From NCBI RefSeq assembly GCF_938030815.1, contig NZ_CALHII010000144.1, positions 1-16,470 on the forward strand: a DNA stretch of 16,470 nt, given 5' to 3'. This document shows positions 7,295 through 14,594 of this stretch, piece by piece. Below the pieces are notes generated by a model. It worked only from the letters and a program-made list of their open reading frames with translations, had not been told where the DNA came from and ran no database searches. The translations under genes and the position numbers were made by a program. The DNA is from an uncultured Campylobacter sp. GTDB lineage: Bacteria; Campylobacterota; Campylobacteria; Campylobacterales; Campylobacteraceae. How positions within the stretch are numbered: position 1 is the first letter of the stretch; each line of letters begins with the position of its first letter.

Positions 7295-7316
7295 GCCGCG
7301 CAAACAGCTGCGCGGC
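7295..7316 (+). terminator. Perfect 8-bp GC-rich hairpin ending the heme operon
   Basis: GCCGCGCA (7295-7302), loop AACAGC, and TGCGCGGC (7309-7316) form an unbroken stem 12 bases past the flavodoxin stop. No clean T run follows on the plus strand, so it may be a weak intrinsic terminator or an mRNA 3' end stabiliser. Confidence 0.5.
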
Positions 7317-7526
7317 GAAGCAAAATCAAATAAAATTTCACACTACTTAATGCGCGATTTGGAATTTTATCTTTTACTAAATTTGGACGATAAATTTCAT
7401 TACTACAAGCAAATTTGCCGCCGCAGGCGCAGGTCTTGCTCTAGAATTTAAACGATATTTCATTTCGCGCGCAACGGATCGAATAATGCCGCCGACTTTG
7501 CGCCGCTAATGCGCGCTCTGAACGCG

Positions 7527-7660
7527 AAAAGCCCGCTTTTGCTAGCGAGCTGCCTGCGAGTACTGCGGTGGCGGCCGTCATCCAATACACCGCCCGCCAT
7601 TTTGCGACGGCCTGAGCATTAAAAATCCGTTTCTGCAAGCAAGTGGCCTGCGAGCGCTGC
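7527..7660. repeat. Degenerate direct repeat, two copies 94 bp apart
   Basis: Copy 1 (7527-7565) and copy 2 (7621-7659) can be aligned without gaps over about 39 bases, with roughly three quarters identity and a shared core GCCTGCGAG followed two bases later by CTGCG. The copies lie in the G+C-rich core of the gene-free region. They could be relics of an internally repetitive gene. Confidence 0.35.
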
Positions 7661-7918
7661 GAGCGCGATCATCGGCTACCCCTGTCGTCACGTGCCGTAG
7701 GTCTCGCCGTCAGACGCCGCTCTCCCGCCGCGCGATAACCCATCTCCACCGCTCATCACCCCGTCACGCGACAACCTGTCGCCGCCAATCTATCCGCCGC
7801 TTTGCCGCAGGGTTAAGCCCAAACCGAACCGCTAAATTTTAAATTCCATAAAAGTCTTATCGCGCGTAAATTTAATTCGGAAAATGCGCAAAATTTAGGT
7901 AAATTCCACCCAAACGCT

Positions 7919-7929
7919 TTGACGGTCAA
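7919..7929. promoter_or_regulatory. Short palindrome just upstream of the 228-residue ORF
   Basis: TTGAC-G-GTCAA is a perfect 5-1-5 palindrome ending 17 bases before the ATG at 7947 and six bases before its AAAGGGG ribosome binding site. It could be an operator, or chance. Confidence 0.2.
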
Positions 7930-7946
7930 AATCTAAAGGGGCGAAA

Positions 7947-8633
7947 ATGACGAATTTCGAATACGCTAGTCGCATTGACGAGGCTGCGGGGCTAGATCTT
8001 GATTTAAATTGCGAAGAGATCGATCTACGGGATAAGTTTTACGGGCTTTTTCAGTGCTTTATGCCCGAGGGTGCGGGCGTGGGAGCGGTGTTTGCGCCGC
8101 TGCAAAACGGCACCGAGCTGCAAGCGCGCATAATGCCGATCTACGCAGTCACGGCACAACAGACGCGAGAGGCGTTCGATCAAGGCGTGGCGCCCGGGTA
8201 TTTTTGCCCGCCGCAGGATCCGAAATTTAACGACGAAGCGCTTAAGAGTTTAGCTTTAGCGTACGTTCGAAATTTAAAAATTTTCGCAGAATTTCTAGGC
8301 AAGAGCGAGCTTTTAAAGATGCTTGAGCAGATAAAATCCGCTCGCGTGCAGGAGAGCTTTGATCTCGCGCATAACAAAGATGGGCTTGCGTGCGCCGTCT
8401 ATGAGGCGATCACGGAGTGGATGATAGATTCGCCTAAGCTCGATACGAAGCTATGGGTGCTCGGCGAGGCGTATTATTCGATCGACTGCGACTACCTGCT
8501 ACCTGTGTACTTGCAGTATCCAAACTACGCGCAAAGGCCGCAGGAGGACTTTTTGAAGCCCTACTTCGAGCTGTATCTAGCGGAGCGACAGGTCGCGTTT
8601 GAGCGCGGCGAGGTCGTGGTTTTTGCGCACTAA
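7947..8633 (+). CDS. Hypothetical 228-residue cytoplasmic protein
   Basis: I do not recognise a family. The ATG is preceded by AAAGGGG (7935-7941) at normal spacing. The product is acidic, without signal peptide or membrane segment, and reads as a globular, mainly helical domain. It has a Trp/Tyr-rich C-terminal half (ITEWMIDSPKL, WVLGEAYYSIDCDYLLPVYL, LKPYFELYLAER) and Cys at residues 22, 37, 87, 149 and 180. Base composition and codons fit its neighbours, and the frame is intact over 228 codons, so it is very likely a real gene. It stands alone, 630 bases after the heme operon and on the same strand, so context gives no hint of function. Confidence 0.75.
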   Translation: MTNFEYASRIDEAAGLDLDLNCEEIDLRDKFYGLFQCFMPEGAGVGAVFAPLQNGTELQARIMPIYAVTAQQTREAFDQGVAPGYFCPPQDPKFNDEALKSLALAYVRNLKIFAEFLGKSELLKMLEQIKSARVQESFDLAHNKDGLACAVYEAITEWMIDSPKLDTKLWVLGEAYYSIDCDYLLPVYLQYPNYAQRPQEDFLKPYFELYLAERQVAFERGEVVVFAH

Positions 8634-8655
8634 ATTTACGCAGGCAAGGAAGCGA

Positions 8656-8736
8656 ATGAGCGCCCACCAGCGGCTAAAATTTGAGCCTTTTAAAAAAAAG
8701 GAGGTGAGCTACGCCCACGAACGGCTAAAATTTAAG
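8656..8736 (+). repeat. Direct duplication of about 30 bp with nearly perfect identity
   Basis: Copy 1 (8656-8685) and copy 2 (8704-8736) share TGAGC, GCCCAC and CGGCTAAAATTT. They differ by a 3-base insertion and about five substitutions. The offset is 48 bases, a multiple of three, so the peptide motif repeats in frame. Copy 2 overlaps AAGGAGGTGA (8698-8707), a perfect anti-SD complement. Confidence 0.6.
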
Positions 8737-8916
8737 TTCAGCAAGTATGGGCACAAACGCTTATCGCATATCCAAAAAACCTGCGTCCTAATCAAGCAAT
8801 CTAGTAGGTTTCCTGCGCGTCGCGTCAAATCACTTAAAATGTTTCTGTCTTGCGTAGCCGCCGCTTTCAGCACCTTGCTAGAGCAAAATCTCCACACATC
8901 GTTGATGTTTGGATAA
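8656..8916 (+). CDS. Doubtful 86-residue basic ORF with duplicated N-terminal motif
   Basis: The ATG at 8656 has AAGGA (8646-8650) five bases upstream. The first 40 residues contain a repeated motif, MSAHQRLKFE and VSYAHERLKFK, with a third partial echo in YGHKRLSH. The rest is basic with a short hydrophobic patch (MFLSCVAAAFSTLL). No family is recognised. The frame is also open upstream to 8599, but that part overlaps the end of the 228-residue gene and lacks a ribosome binding site. It may be a real small gene, or a chance frame over duplicated non-coding DNA. Confidence 0.3.
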   Translation: MSAHQRLKFEPFKKKEVSYAHERLKFKFSKYGHKRLSHIQKTCVLIKQSSRFPARRVKSLKMFLSCVAAAFSTLLEQNLHTSLMFG

Positions 8917-9038
8917 TTAAATTTTTTCCATCAATCTGCTCCATCACTTCGTTTGTGGCGCCCAAGAATTTACTTGCACTAACGCTTGCTAGTTAGAATT
9001 CATCTGAATTTTAAATAGGAATTTTGACGCAGAATTTT

Positions 9039-9082
9039 ATAGAATTTCGCTGCTGCAAATCTCGCAAGCGGTAAAATTCTAT
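9039..9082 (-). terminator. Inverted repeat spanning the DUF333 gene stop
   Basis: ATAGAATTT plus CGCT (9039-9051) pairs with AGCG (9067-9070) and AAATTCTAT (9074-9082), with a 3-base bulge and a 15-nt loop. It straddles the TAG stop at 9079-9081 and could end the DUF333 transcript. The rest of 8917-9038 shows no gene. Confidence 0.4.
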
Positions 9083-9318
9083 CGATTTACGCTCTTAAAT
9101 TTACTCAAATCACCGCCTGTTTTATAAAATTCTTCAGCGTCGATCATAGTGCCGTCAGGCAGCTTACAAACGGTGTAATCCACGCCATTGCCGTCTTTGC
9201 GGACGATCAGCTCGCCGCCATTTTTGATACAAAAATCCCCAGCAGCGCTAGCCTCTGCGCTCACCGAAGCGAAAGTACCCACCACAAGCGCCACTGCAAA
9301 AAATCTCTTAAAACTCAT
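9079..9318 (-). CDS. Small exported DUF333-family protein
   Basis: A 79-residue protein with a clear Sec signal peptide (MSFKRF, then a hydrophobic core, ending SAEASA near residue 25). The mature part of about 54 residues shows the DUF333 pattern: FCIKNGG (29-35), a Gly-containing turn, then VCKLPDGTMIDAEEFYK (50-66), with Cys30 and Cys51 likely to form a disulfide. The family is often labelled putative hemolysin, but that activity is not established. No lipobox is present, so the product should be periplasmic or secreted. AAAGGA lies at normal spacing before the ATG. The gene is alone, between non-coding stretches. Confidence 0.85.
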   Translation of the reverse strand: MSFKRFFAVALVVGTFASVSAEASAAGDFCIKNGGELIVRKDGNGVDYTVCKLPDGTMIDAEEFYKTGGDLSKFKSVNR

Positions 9319-9732
9319 TTAAATCCTTTCGTTTAATTTTACCCATTTTCAAGGTTAAGCTTACATTTTAGGCGCTAGATACGCTAAACCTGCGCCTAAA
9401 TAAATAAACCGCCGACCCTCCTTGAACACCGATAATAACGTTTTAAATGTTAAATCCTACCTATAAATCCCAGCAGCGCCAAGTCTGCTCGCCGCTGAAA
9501 AATCAAAGCAATCGAACTTCATCCAATGCAAAATTTAACATCATAAAATTTTACCTTCAATAAAATTCTAGCAGCGAAATCCAAGCCGTATCAAAGCTAT
9601 TTCTGCCGTAAAATACCGGCTATAAAAGCGAGAGTTATCACAAATACCAGCTCAGCGACAAGGCAAGCGCGGATCCTAAACAATCTCGTCTATAAGCGCG
9701 AGCTGCACTCAAACCCTCTAAATTAAGCGCCG
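9319..9732. other. Intergenic region with one 9-bp inverted repeat, no gene seen
   Basis: A 414-base space between DUF333 and serC. TTTAGGCGC (9367-9375) and GCGCCTAAA (9392-9400) form a perfect 9-bp stem around a 16-nt loop. This lies upstream of the DUF333 gene and downstream of serC on the minus strand, so it might end the serC transcript or lie at the DUF333 promoter. TAAAAT near 9338-9343 is a possible -10 for DUF333. No open frame of note. Confidence 0.35.
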
Positions 9733-10809
9733 CTAGCCGTTTTTGCGCGCAAACTCGCCCATAAAAGCGACTAGTTTTTCAACGTCTTCGTAGTTTATGG
9801 CGTTGTAGATCGAGGCGCGGATGCCGCCTAAAACGCGGTGCCCTTTAAGCCCGATCATCCCCTCTGCCTCTGCCTGCGCGACGAAAACGGACTCAAGCGC
9901 GGCGTCTGCGATATTAAAGCTCACGTTCATCAGGCTGCGGCTGGTTTTTTGCGCGTGGCCGCGGTAGAAGCCGCCGCTAGCATCGATCGCGCCGTAGAGT
10001 AGCGCTGCTTTGCGCTTGTTGCGCTCGTGCATCGCCGCGAGCCCGCCGATCTCGTCCTTGATCCAGCCGAGCATTAAATTTAGCATGTAAATTCCGAAGG
10101 TATTCGGGGTGTTGCTCATCGAGTCCGCGTCCGCCTGCGTCTTGTAGCGCAGGATCATCGGCGTTTTGGGGTTTGCGCGGTCCAGCAGATCCTTGCGGAT
10201 CGCAACCATCGTAACGCCCGCGGGGCCGCCGTTTTTCTGAATGCCGCCGTAAAACATCCCCACGCTGCTAAGATCCACGGGGCGCGAAAACAGATCACTC
10301 GAGCTATCGACTACGAGCGGGCAGGCGCACTGCGGTAGCTGCGGATATTGCGTGCCGTAGATAGTGTTGTTTGAGCAGATGTAGCCGTAGTCGGCGCCGT
10401 CTGAAAATTTAACCTCGGGAATGCGGTCGAATTTGCTCTCCTCGCTGCTTGCGACCACGCGGTAGTTTATCCCGAGCACGCCCGCTTCTTTGATCGCCTT
10501 ACTCGTCCAATTGCCAGTGTTGGCGTATTCTGCGACGCCGCCCGCGTATAGGTTCATCGGCACCTGCGCGAATTGCAGGCTCGCGCCGCCTTGCAAAAAT
10601 AAAATCGTAAAATCATCCGAAAAGCCGTAGAGATCGCGCACGCGATCCATCGCACTATGCAAAACTTCCTCGAAAATTTTAGTGCGGTGCGATATCTCCA
10701 TTATCGAAAATCCGCGCCCCGCGTAGTTTAGCAGCTCCTCTTGCGCCTGCTTTAGCACGCCCAGCGGGATGGTGCTAGGTCCTGCGCTAAAATTTATTAC
10801 TCTATCCAT
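9733..10809 (-). CDS. serC: Phosphoserine aminotransferase
   Basis: A 358-residue fold-type I PLP aminotransferase that converts 3-phosphohydroxypyruvate and glutamate to O-phosphoserine (serine synthesis), and also the corresponding phosphohydroxythreonine step of PLP synthesis. It begins MDRVINFSAGPSTIPLGVL, the typical SerC N-terminus. Other marks are FLQGGASLQFAQVP (71-84), the catalytic Lys192 in YGGIQKNGGPAGVT, the SNNTIYGTQ segment and the C-terminal GIRASIYNAINYEDVEKLV. The frame is open to 10884, but that extension lies inside the end of xseA. The chosen ATG has AAAGGAGG at ideal spacing. It begins 10 bases after xseA ends, so co-transcription is likely. Confidence 0.96.
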   Translation of the reverse strand: MDRVINFSAGPSTIPLGVLKQAQEELLNYAGRGFSIMEISHRTKIFEEVLHSAMDRVRDLYGFSDDFTILFLQGGASLQFAQVPMNLYAGGVAEYANTGNWTSKAIKEAGVLGINYRVVASSEESKFDRIPEVKFSDGADYGYICSNNTIYGTQYPQLPQCACPLVVDSSSDLFSRPVDLSSVGMFYGGIQKNGGPAGVTMVAIRKDLLDRANPKTPMILRYKTQADADSMSNTPNTFGIYMLNLMLGWIKDEIGGLAAMHERNKRKAALLYGAIDASGGFYRGHAQKTSRSLMNVSFNIADAALESVFVAQAEAEGMIGLKGHRVLGGIRASIYNAINYEDVEKLVAFMGEFARKNG

Positions 10810-10819
10810 TTTGCCTCCT

Positions 10820-11986
10820 TTAGATAATTTTTGCATTTTTACTGAGCTGCTGCGAGCAAAGTATGAACTCGTCGCCCGCGGCAAGCTCGCCCAAGCTCAC
10901 CGTTTTGCCGCCCTTTTGGATTTGAACGAGGTCTTTGGTGATCTCAAAAAATTTCGCCTTTTGCGCCAAAAGATCGTCTTTGGCGCTTAGCGTATGCTCT
11001 GCGGCGCTTAGCTTGGAGCTGATGAAATTTTTAAATTTAAGCTCGAAATTTAAAAGCCCCGCGAGCGAGCCTGAAATTTTTGGCTCGACCGATTTTGATT
11101 TAAGCTGTAAAGCTGCGAGGCTCAGCACGTTTTGTGCGGATGAAATTTTATCTTTTATCAGCCTATCAAACGCGTCGCTTATGCCGTCTAGGCTCTGAAA
11201 GATCGCGCAAATATCGGGCAGCAGATCGATCATCGCGGCGGTGGGCGTGAGGCTTCGGTGATCGGCTACGAAATCGCTGATGCTAAAATCTATCTCGTGC
11301 CCTACCGCCGAGATGACGGGCGTTTTGGCTGCGTAGATCGCGCGCGCTAAGGCCTCGTCGTTGAAGCACCACAGATCCTCGCGCGAGCCGCCGCCGCGAG
11401 CGATTACGATCGCATCGTAGCCCTTCTCATCGGCTGCGTGCAGAGCGCTTATGATCGAAGCGGGCGCGCTCTCGCCTTGCACTAGTGCGTTATACAGATC
11501 GATCTTGCAAAGCGCGAAGCGGTTCTGCGCCGTGCGAAGCATATCCGCCTGCGCCGCGGAACCCGCGCTCGTGATGATCGCGATGCTTTGGGCAAATTTC
11601 GGAAGCTGTTTTTTATGTGCGGCATCAAAAAGCCCCTCTTTGCTAAGCTTATCTTTTAGCGCGGCAAACGCCGCTTCTAGCTCGCCTTCGCCGCTTTTGC
11701 GTATGTTTGATACCTGGATCTGATACGCGCCCGTGGGGGCGTATAGCGAGACTTTGCCGCTTACGATGAGCTTATCGCCCACGGCGGGGATAAAATTTAT
11801 CCGCGCGGCGTTAAATTTAAACATCGCGCAATCGATCGCCGCGCTCGCGTCTTTGATCGTGAAATACCAGTGCCCGCTCGTGCTTTGAATTCTAAACTTA
11901 GATATTTCGCCCTCGACCTCGACGAAGCTAAAGCTTGTCTCTAAAAGCACCTTGGCTTGGGCGTTTAGCTCGCTTACGCTAAGCAT
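10820..11986 (-). CDS. xseA: Exodeoxyribonuclease VII large subunit
   Basis: A 388-residue catalytic subunit of the single-strand-specific exonuclease VII, which works with many copies of XseB (not in this window). The N-terminal OB fold is visible (VEGEISKFRIQSTSGHWYF, 24-42), then the nuclease domain with AIITSAGSAAQADML, VIARGGGSREDLWCFND (194-210) and PVISAVGHEIDFSISDFVAD (223-242) followed by RSLTPTAA, all family signatures. It is shorter than E. coli XseA (456 residues), as expected for this group; the reduction is in the C-terminal coiled-coil region. The start overlaps the ubiE stop by eight bases, so translation is probably coupled. Confidence 0.95.
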   Translation of the reverse strand: MLSVSELNAQAKVLLETSFSFVEVEGEISKFRIQSTSGHWYFTIKDASAAIDCAMFKFNAARINFIPAVGDKLIVSGKVSLYAPTGAYQIQVSNIRKSGEGELEAAFAALKDKLSKEGLFDAAHKKQLPKFAQSIAIITSAGSAAQADMLRTAQNRFALCKIDLYNALVQGESAPASIISALHAADEKGYDAIVIARGGGSREDLWCFNDEALARAIYAAKTPVISAVGHEIDFSISDFVADHRSLTPTAAMIDLLPDICAIFQSLDGISDAFDRLIKDKISSAQNVLSLAALQLKSKSVEPKISGSLAGLLNFELKFKNFISSKLSAAEHTLSAKDDLLAQKAKFFEITKDLVQIQKGGKTVSLGELAAGDEFILCSQQLSKNAKII

Positions 11987-12707
11987 CGTCGCTCTTCCGC
12001 GCGATTTTCTCCGCTATGAAAAGCGTGCTGACGTCGAAGCTGAAGCCCTTTTGCACGCGCAGCTCAAAGCCTGCGTTTTTGAGCTTTTCGCTAAAGCTCG
12101 CGGCGTTTAGGAAGCTACCGATGGAGCTTGGCAGATACTCGTAAGCTTCTTTATTTTTCGAGATAAAGGCGCCGATTTTGGGCAAAATTTTGCTCACGTA
12201 AAAATCTCTGATTTTAAACGCGAGCCCGCCGCTTGCGGCTTTGGTAAATTCCAAAACTACGAGCGAGCCGCTCGGTTTGATGACGCGATTAAACTCCGCA
12301 AGCGCCGCGTCCAGCTCCACGACGTTTCTTATGCCGTAGCTGATGCTTAAAATATCTACGCTCGCGTCATCCAGCGTCGTGGCGCCCGCGGTCGATTTGA
12401 TAAACTCGCAGCTAGGGAATTTTTGCTTCGCCACCTCGAGCATACCTTCGCTAGGATCGATCCCCACGATCCGCTCGATCTGCACGCCGTGCTGCGCCGC
12501 GCCGTCGCGCCACGAGCTTATCATATCGCCCGTGCCGCACGCGACGTCGGCGATACTCACGAGCTTTCCTTTAAGCTTTTCAAGCGTCAGCTCGACCGCT
12601 TTTTTGCGCCACGAAACGTCCACGCCGAAGCTGATGGCGCGGTTTGCCAGATCGTAGGTAGGCGCGATCTCGTCGAACATCTTTATGATTTTTTCCTGTT
12701 TTTGCAC
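11979..12707 (-). CDS. ubiE: Demethylmenaquinone C-methyltransferase (UbiE/MenG)
   Basis: A 242-residue class I SAM methyltransferase that makes menaquinone from demethylmenaquinone, the last step of quinone synthesis. Motif I is DVACGTGDM (54-62), followed by VGIDPSEGML (81-90), the UbiE hallmark ISYGIRNV (122-129) and LVVLEFTK (149-156). The N-terminal FDEIAPTYDLANRAISFGVD is also family-typical. Campylobacters use menaquinone and not ubiquinone, so the menG role is expected. It starts with GTG at 12707; TAAGGAAAG six bases before supports it, and the upstream stop codon TAA is part of that ribosome binding site. It lies 9 bases after the CHAD gene. Confidence 0.95.
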   Translation of the reverse strand: MQKQEKIIKMFDEIAPTYDLANRAISFGVDVSWRKKAVELTLEKLKGKLVSIADVACGTGDMISSWRDGAAQHGVQIERIVGIDPSEGMLEVAKQKFPSCEFIKSTAGATTLDDASVDILSISYGIRNVVELDAALAEFNRVIKPSGSLVVLEFTKAASGGLAFKIRDFYVSKILPKIGAFISKNKEAYEYLPSSIGSFLNAASFSEKLKNAGFELRVQKGFSFDVSTLFIAEKIARKSDDA

Positions 12708-12716
12708 GGACTTTCC

Positions 12717-14135
12717 TTATTCGTATGCTTTGATTTTACGCAGCGATCTTTTCAGAGCGCGTAAAAGAGGCTCTTTTTCATTTAAAATTTTTTCCTCCAG
12801 CTCGGCGCGGCGGTCGTTTAAGCGGGCGTCCAGAGCCAGCAGATACGCAAACGCGACGCCGCTTTTATCGCTTGCTTTTTGATAGATCGCGATGAAATTT
12901 CGCCACACGCTGATATCTTGCAGCGCGCCGAAATCCTCGCAGGCTGCCTTGGTGCGTTTAAACAGATCTCTGACGCAGCCTTCATTAAAGCTTCTTGCAA
13001 AAATTTCAAGCGCGTATCGCAGCCTCTTTAGCCCTATACGCGCGTCGTGAAATGCCTGCAGCGATGAGCCTTGCTTTAAATTTTTTAGCTCCGCGCGCAA
13101 GCTTTTGATTAGCTTGCAAAAGCGGGCAGAGGCGAACTTTTTTGAAATTTTTTCATATTCGCTGCGTGCATAGATGCCGTCCGCACCATTTAAAAAGCCG
13201 CTAATAGCGCCGCTTAAATCTGCAAATTCCGCGCTAGAAAGAAATTCTAAAATTTTATCCTCCGAGCGCTTTGTGATAAAATTTAGCTGCTGCAAAAAGC
13301 TCGCAGGCGCGTCGTCAGCCTTTAAAAACTCCGCAAAAACGTGAAGGTCTCGCAGCTGATTGCTGCGGCTCATAAATTCTGCGAGTAGTTTTAAAATTTC
13401 ATCCTTTTTTTCAGCTTCGAAAAGCGGCGCGGATAGCTTCAAAACGGCTCTAAATTTGCGGATCTGCACGCGCAGCTCGTGAAGAGCTTCGGGGGAGAGG
13501 TTTTTTTGATACTCGCTTTTTGCGGCGCACGCTCTCGTCCACGCCAGCTCAAGCGCCAAGCGCGCGAGCTTAACGCTGTCCGCATAGGGCGGAGCGAAAA
13601 ATTTAACTCGGCTAAATTTTTTAAAAACGTTGCGAGCATGCGCGAAATCAAGCGAACGCGGCGGGATACCGTAGCGCGCCAGATAGCGGCTTTTGTAGCG
13701 GTAATCGTCGGTGATCTCGCAAAAATCGGTGCTGCCGAAGGTTTTTACAAAATCAAAATTTGCGCTTGCCGCCTCGCTTTGAAATTTCGCTCGTAAAATC
13801 ACGAGCGTGCTTAGCTCGCCGCCGTAAAGCTCTAGCCAAAACTCCGCTTCGTCGCTGGCAAAGCCGTAGCGGTTCTTTTGCACGACGCGGGCGATCCTGC
13901 TTTTTAAAGCCTCTTTGAAATCATCTTTTGAAATTTTAAAATTTAGAGTTTGCCTGTCGAGATCCTCTTTTTTATGGTGCAAAGAGCATTCGTCGTTTTG
14001 GCGGATGTAGTAAATTTCGGGGTAGAACGAAGTATAAAACCAAGCGATCTTTACCTTGCGACATTTCAGCCCCGCACGCTCTAGCGTCCGCAGAATCGAA
14101 TCGTCGCTCAATAAAAATTTACGCTTAGTTTGCAT
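12717..14135 (-). CDS. CHAD-domain protein with degenerate CYTH-like N-terminus
   Basis: A 472-residue Lys/Arg-rich cytoplasmic protein. Residues from about 185 to 430 form a CHAD domain: two helical halves, each with its conserved His and basic row, HELRVQIRKFR (219-229) and HDARIGLKRLRYALE (363-377). CHAD domains bind inorganic polyphosphate. The N-terminal 1-170 looks like a divergent CYTH (triphosphate tunnel) domain: KRKFLL stands where the ExExK metal motif should be, with the acidic residues gone, so triphosphatase activity is unlikely. The ATG has TTGGAG at good spacing. It is followed closely by ubiE, so it is probably in an operon with ubiE-xseA-serC. A polyphosphate-linked role is inferred from the family. 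Confidence 0.88.
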   Translation of the reverse strand: MQTKRKFLLSDDSILRTLERAGLKCRKVKIAWFYTSFYPEIYYIRQNDECSLHHKKEDLDRQTLNFKISKDDFKEALKSRIARVVQKNRYGFASDEAEFWLELYGGELSTLVILRAKFQSEAASANFDFVKTFGSTDFCEITDDYRYKSRYLARYGIPPRSLDFAHARNVFKKFSRVKFFAPPYADSVKLARLALELAWTRACAAKSEYQKNLSPEALHELRVQIRKFRAVLKLSAPLFEAEKKDEILKLLAEFMSRSNQLRDLHVFAEFLKADDAPASFLQQLNFITKRSEDKILEFLSSAEFADLSGAISGFLNGADGIYARSEYEKISKKFASARFCKLIKSLRAELKNLKQGSSLQAFHDARIGLKRLRYALEIFARSFNEGCVRDLFKRTKAACEDFGALQDISVWRNFIAIYQKASDKSGVAFAYLLALDARLNDRRAELEEKILNEKEPLLRALKRSLRKIKAYE

Positions 14136-14183
14136 ACCCGCTCCAAAAATAAAGTGGGTAATGATAGCAGAAAATTCTTTAAA

Positions 14184-14594
14184 CTATCTACACTTTTCGC
14201 AGTCTTCGACCGTAGCCGTGATATTTAGCTTGCGGATGAAATTGCCCGCTTTGCGCTCGATGTTTTTCAAAACGTCCTTATTAAAGGCATCATCCATGAA
14301 AAGATCCGTGACATTGCCGCATTTTTCGCATACGACGTGGATGTGCGGCATCTGATAGATGTCGTAGCGGCTCTTTTTGTTCGGCGCATTGACCTCGACT
14401 ACGACCCCTTCGTCGAGCAGGGTGTTTAAATTTTTATAAACCGTCGCTAGCGAAATGGATGGATAGTCCTCTTTGATCCCCTCGTATAGGTCATCTATGC
14501 TTGGATGTTCGTGGCGATCGAGCACCTTTAGGATGCACAATCTTTGAGGAGTTGCTTTCAAACCGCAAGTTTTGAGTAGTTCTACATGATTCAT
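14184..14594 (-). CDS. perR: PerR-type Fur-family peroxide-stress repressor
   Basis: A 136-residue Fur-superfamily regulator. The winged helix carries LKATPQRLCILKVLDRHEHP and the recognition helix SISLATVYKNLNTLLDEG. The dimerisation domain has HIHVVCEKCG and a C-terminal CEKC, giving the structural zinc site Cys89/Cys92 and Cys132/Cys135. The regulatory-metal residues include His84, His86 and an Asp near 101-102. By eye it is closer to C. jejuni PerR, which represses katA and ahpC and senses peroxide through Fe-dependent His oxidation, than to the longer Fur of about 157 residues. It follows dxs by 65 bases and precedes the CHAD gene by 48. The assignment to PerR and not Fur rests on length and sequence resemblance. 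Confidence 0.88.
   Translation of the reverse strand: MNHVELLKTCGLKATPQRLCILKVLDRHEHPSIDDLYEGIKEDYPSISLATVYKNLNTLLDEGVVVEVNAPNKKSRYDIYQMPHIHVVCEKCGNVTDLFMDDAFNKDVLKNIERKAGNFIRKLNITATVEDCEKCR

Larger units (their letters stand above)
7317..7946. other. Gene-free intergenic region with no recognisable gene
   Basis: About 630 bases between the operon end and the next gene. The outer parts are A/T-rich; the core (about 7490-7810) is G+C-rich, with many CGCC and GCGC words and none of the AAATTT words common elsewhere in the window. Open frames in it are short, lack a ribosome binding site and resemble no family I know. It contains a degenerate direct repeat (listed separately). It may be a decayed gene or inserted DNA. 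Confidence 0.4.

Noticed and set aside
7441..7638. Minus-strand 65-codon frame with a slightly hydrophobic N-terminus in the gene-free region
   Set aside because: No ribosome binding site, no convincing signal peptide, and it runs across one copy of a degenerate repeat. Likely chance in G+C-rich DNA.
7527..7660. CRISPR-like array
   Set aside because: Only two imperfect copies with one spacer-like interval and no cas genes.
10810..10884. N-terminal extension of serC by 25 codons
   Set aside because: It lies inside the 3' end of xseA, starts without a ribosome binding site, and the SerC family begins at MDRVINFSAGP, whose ATG has AAAGGAGG in front.
13479..13796. Plus-strand open frame of 105 codons
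   Set aside because: Shadow frame antisense to the CHAD-domain gene, without start signals.
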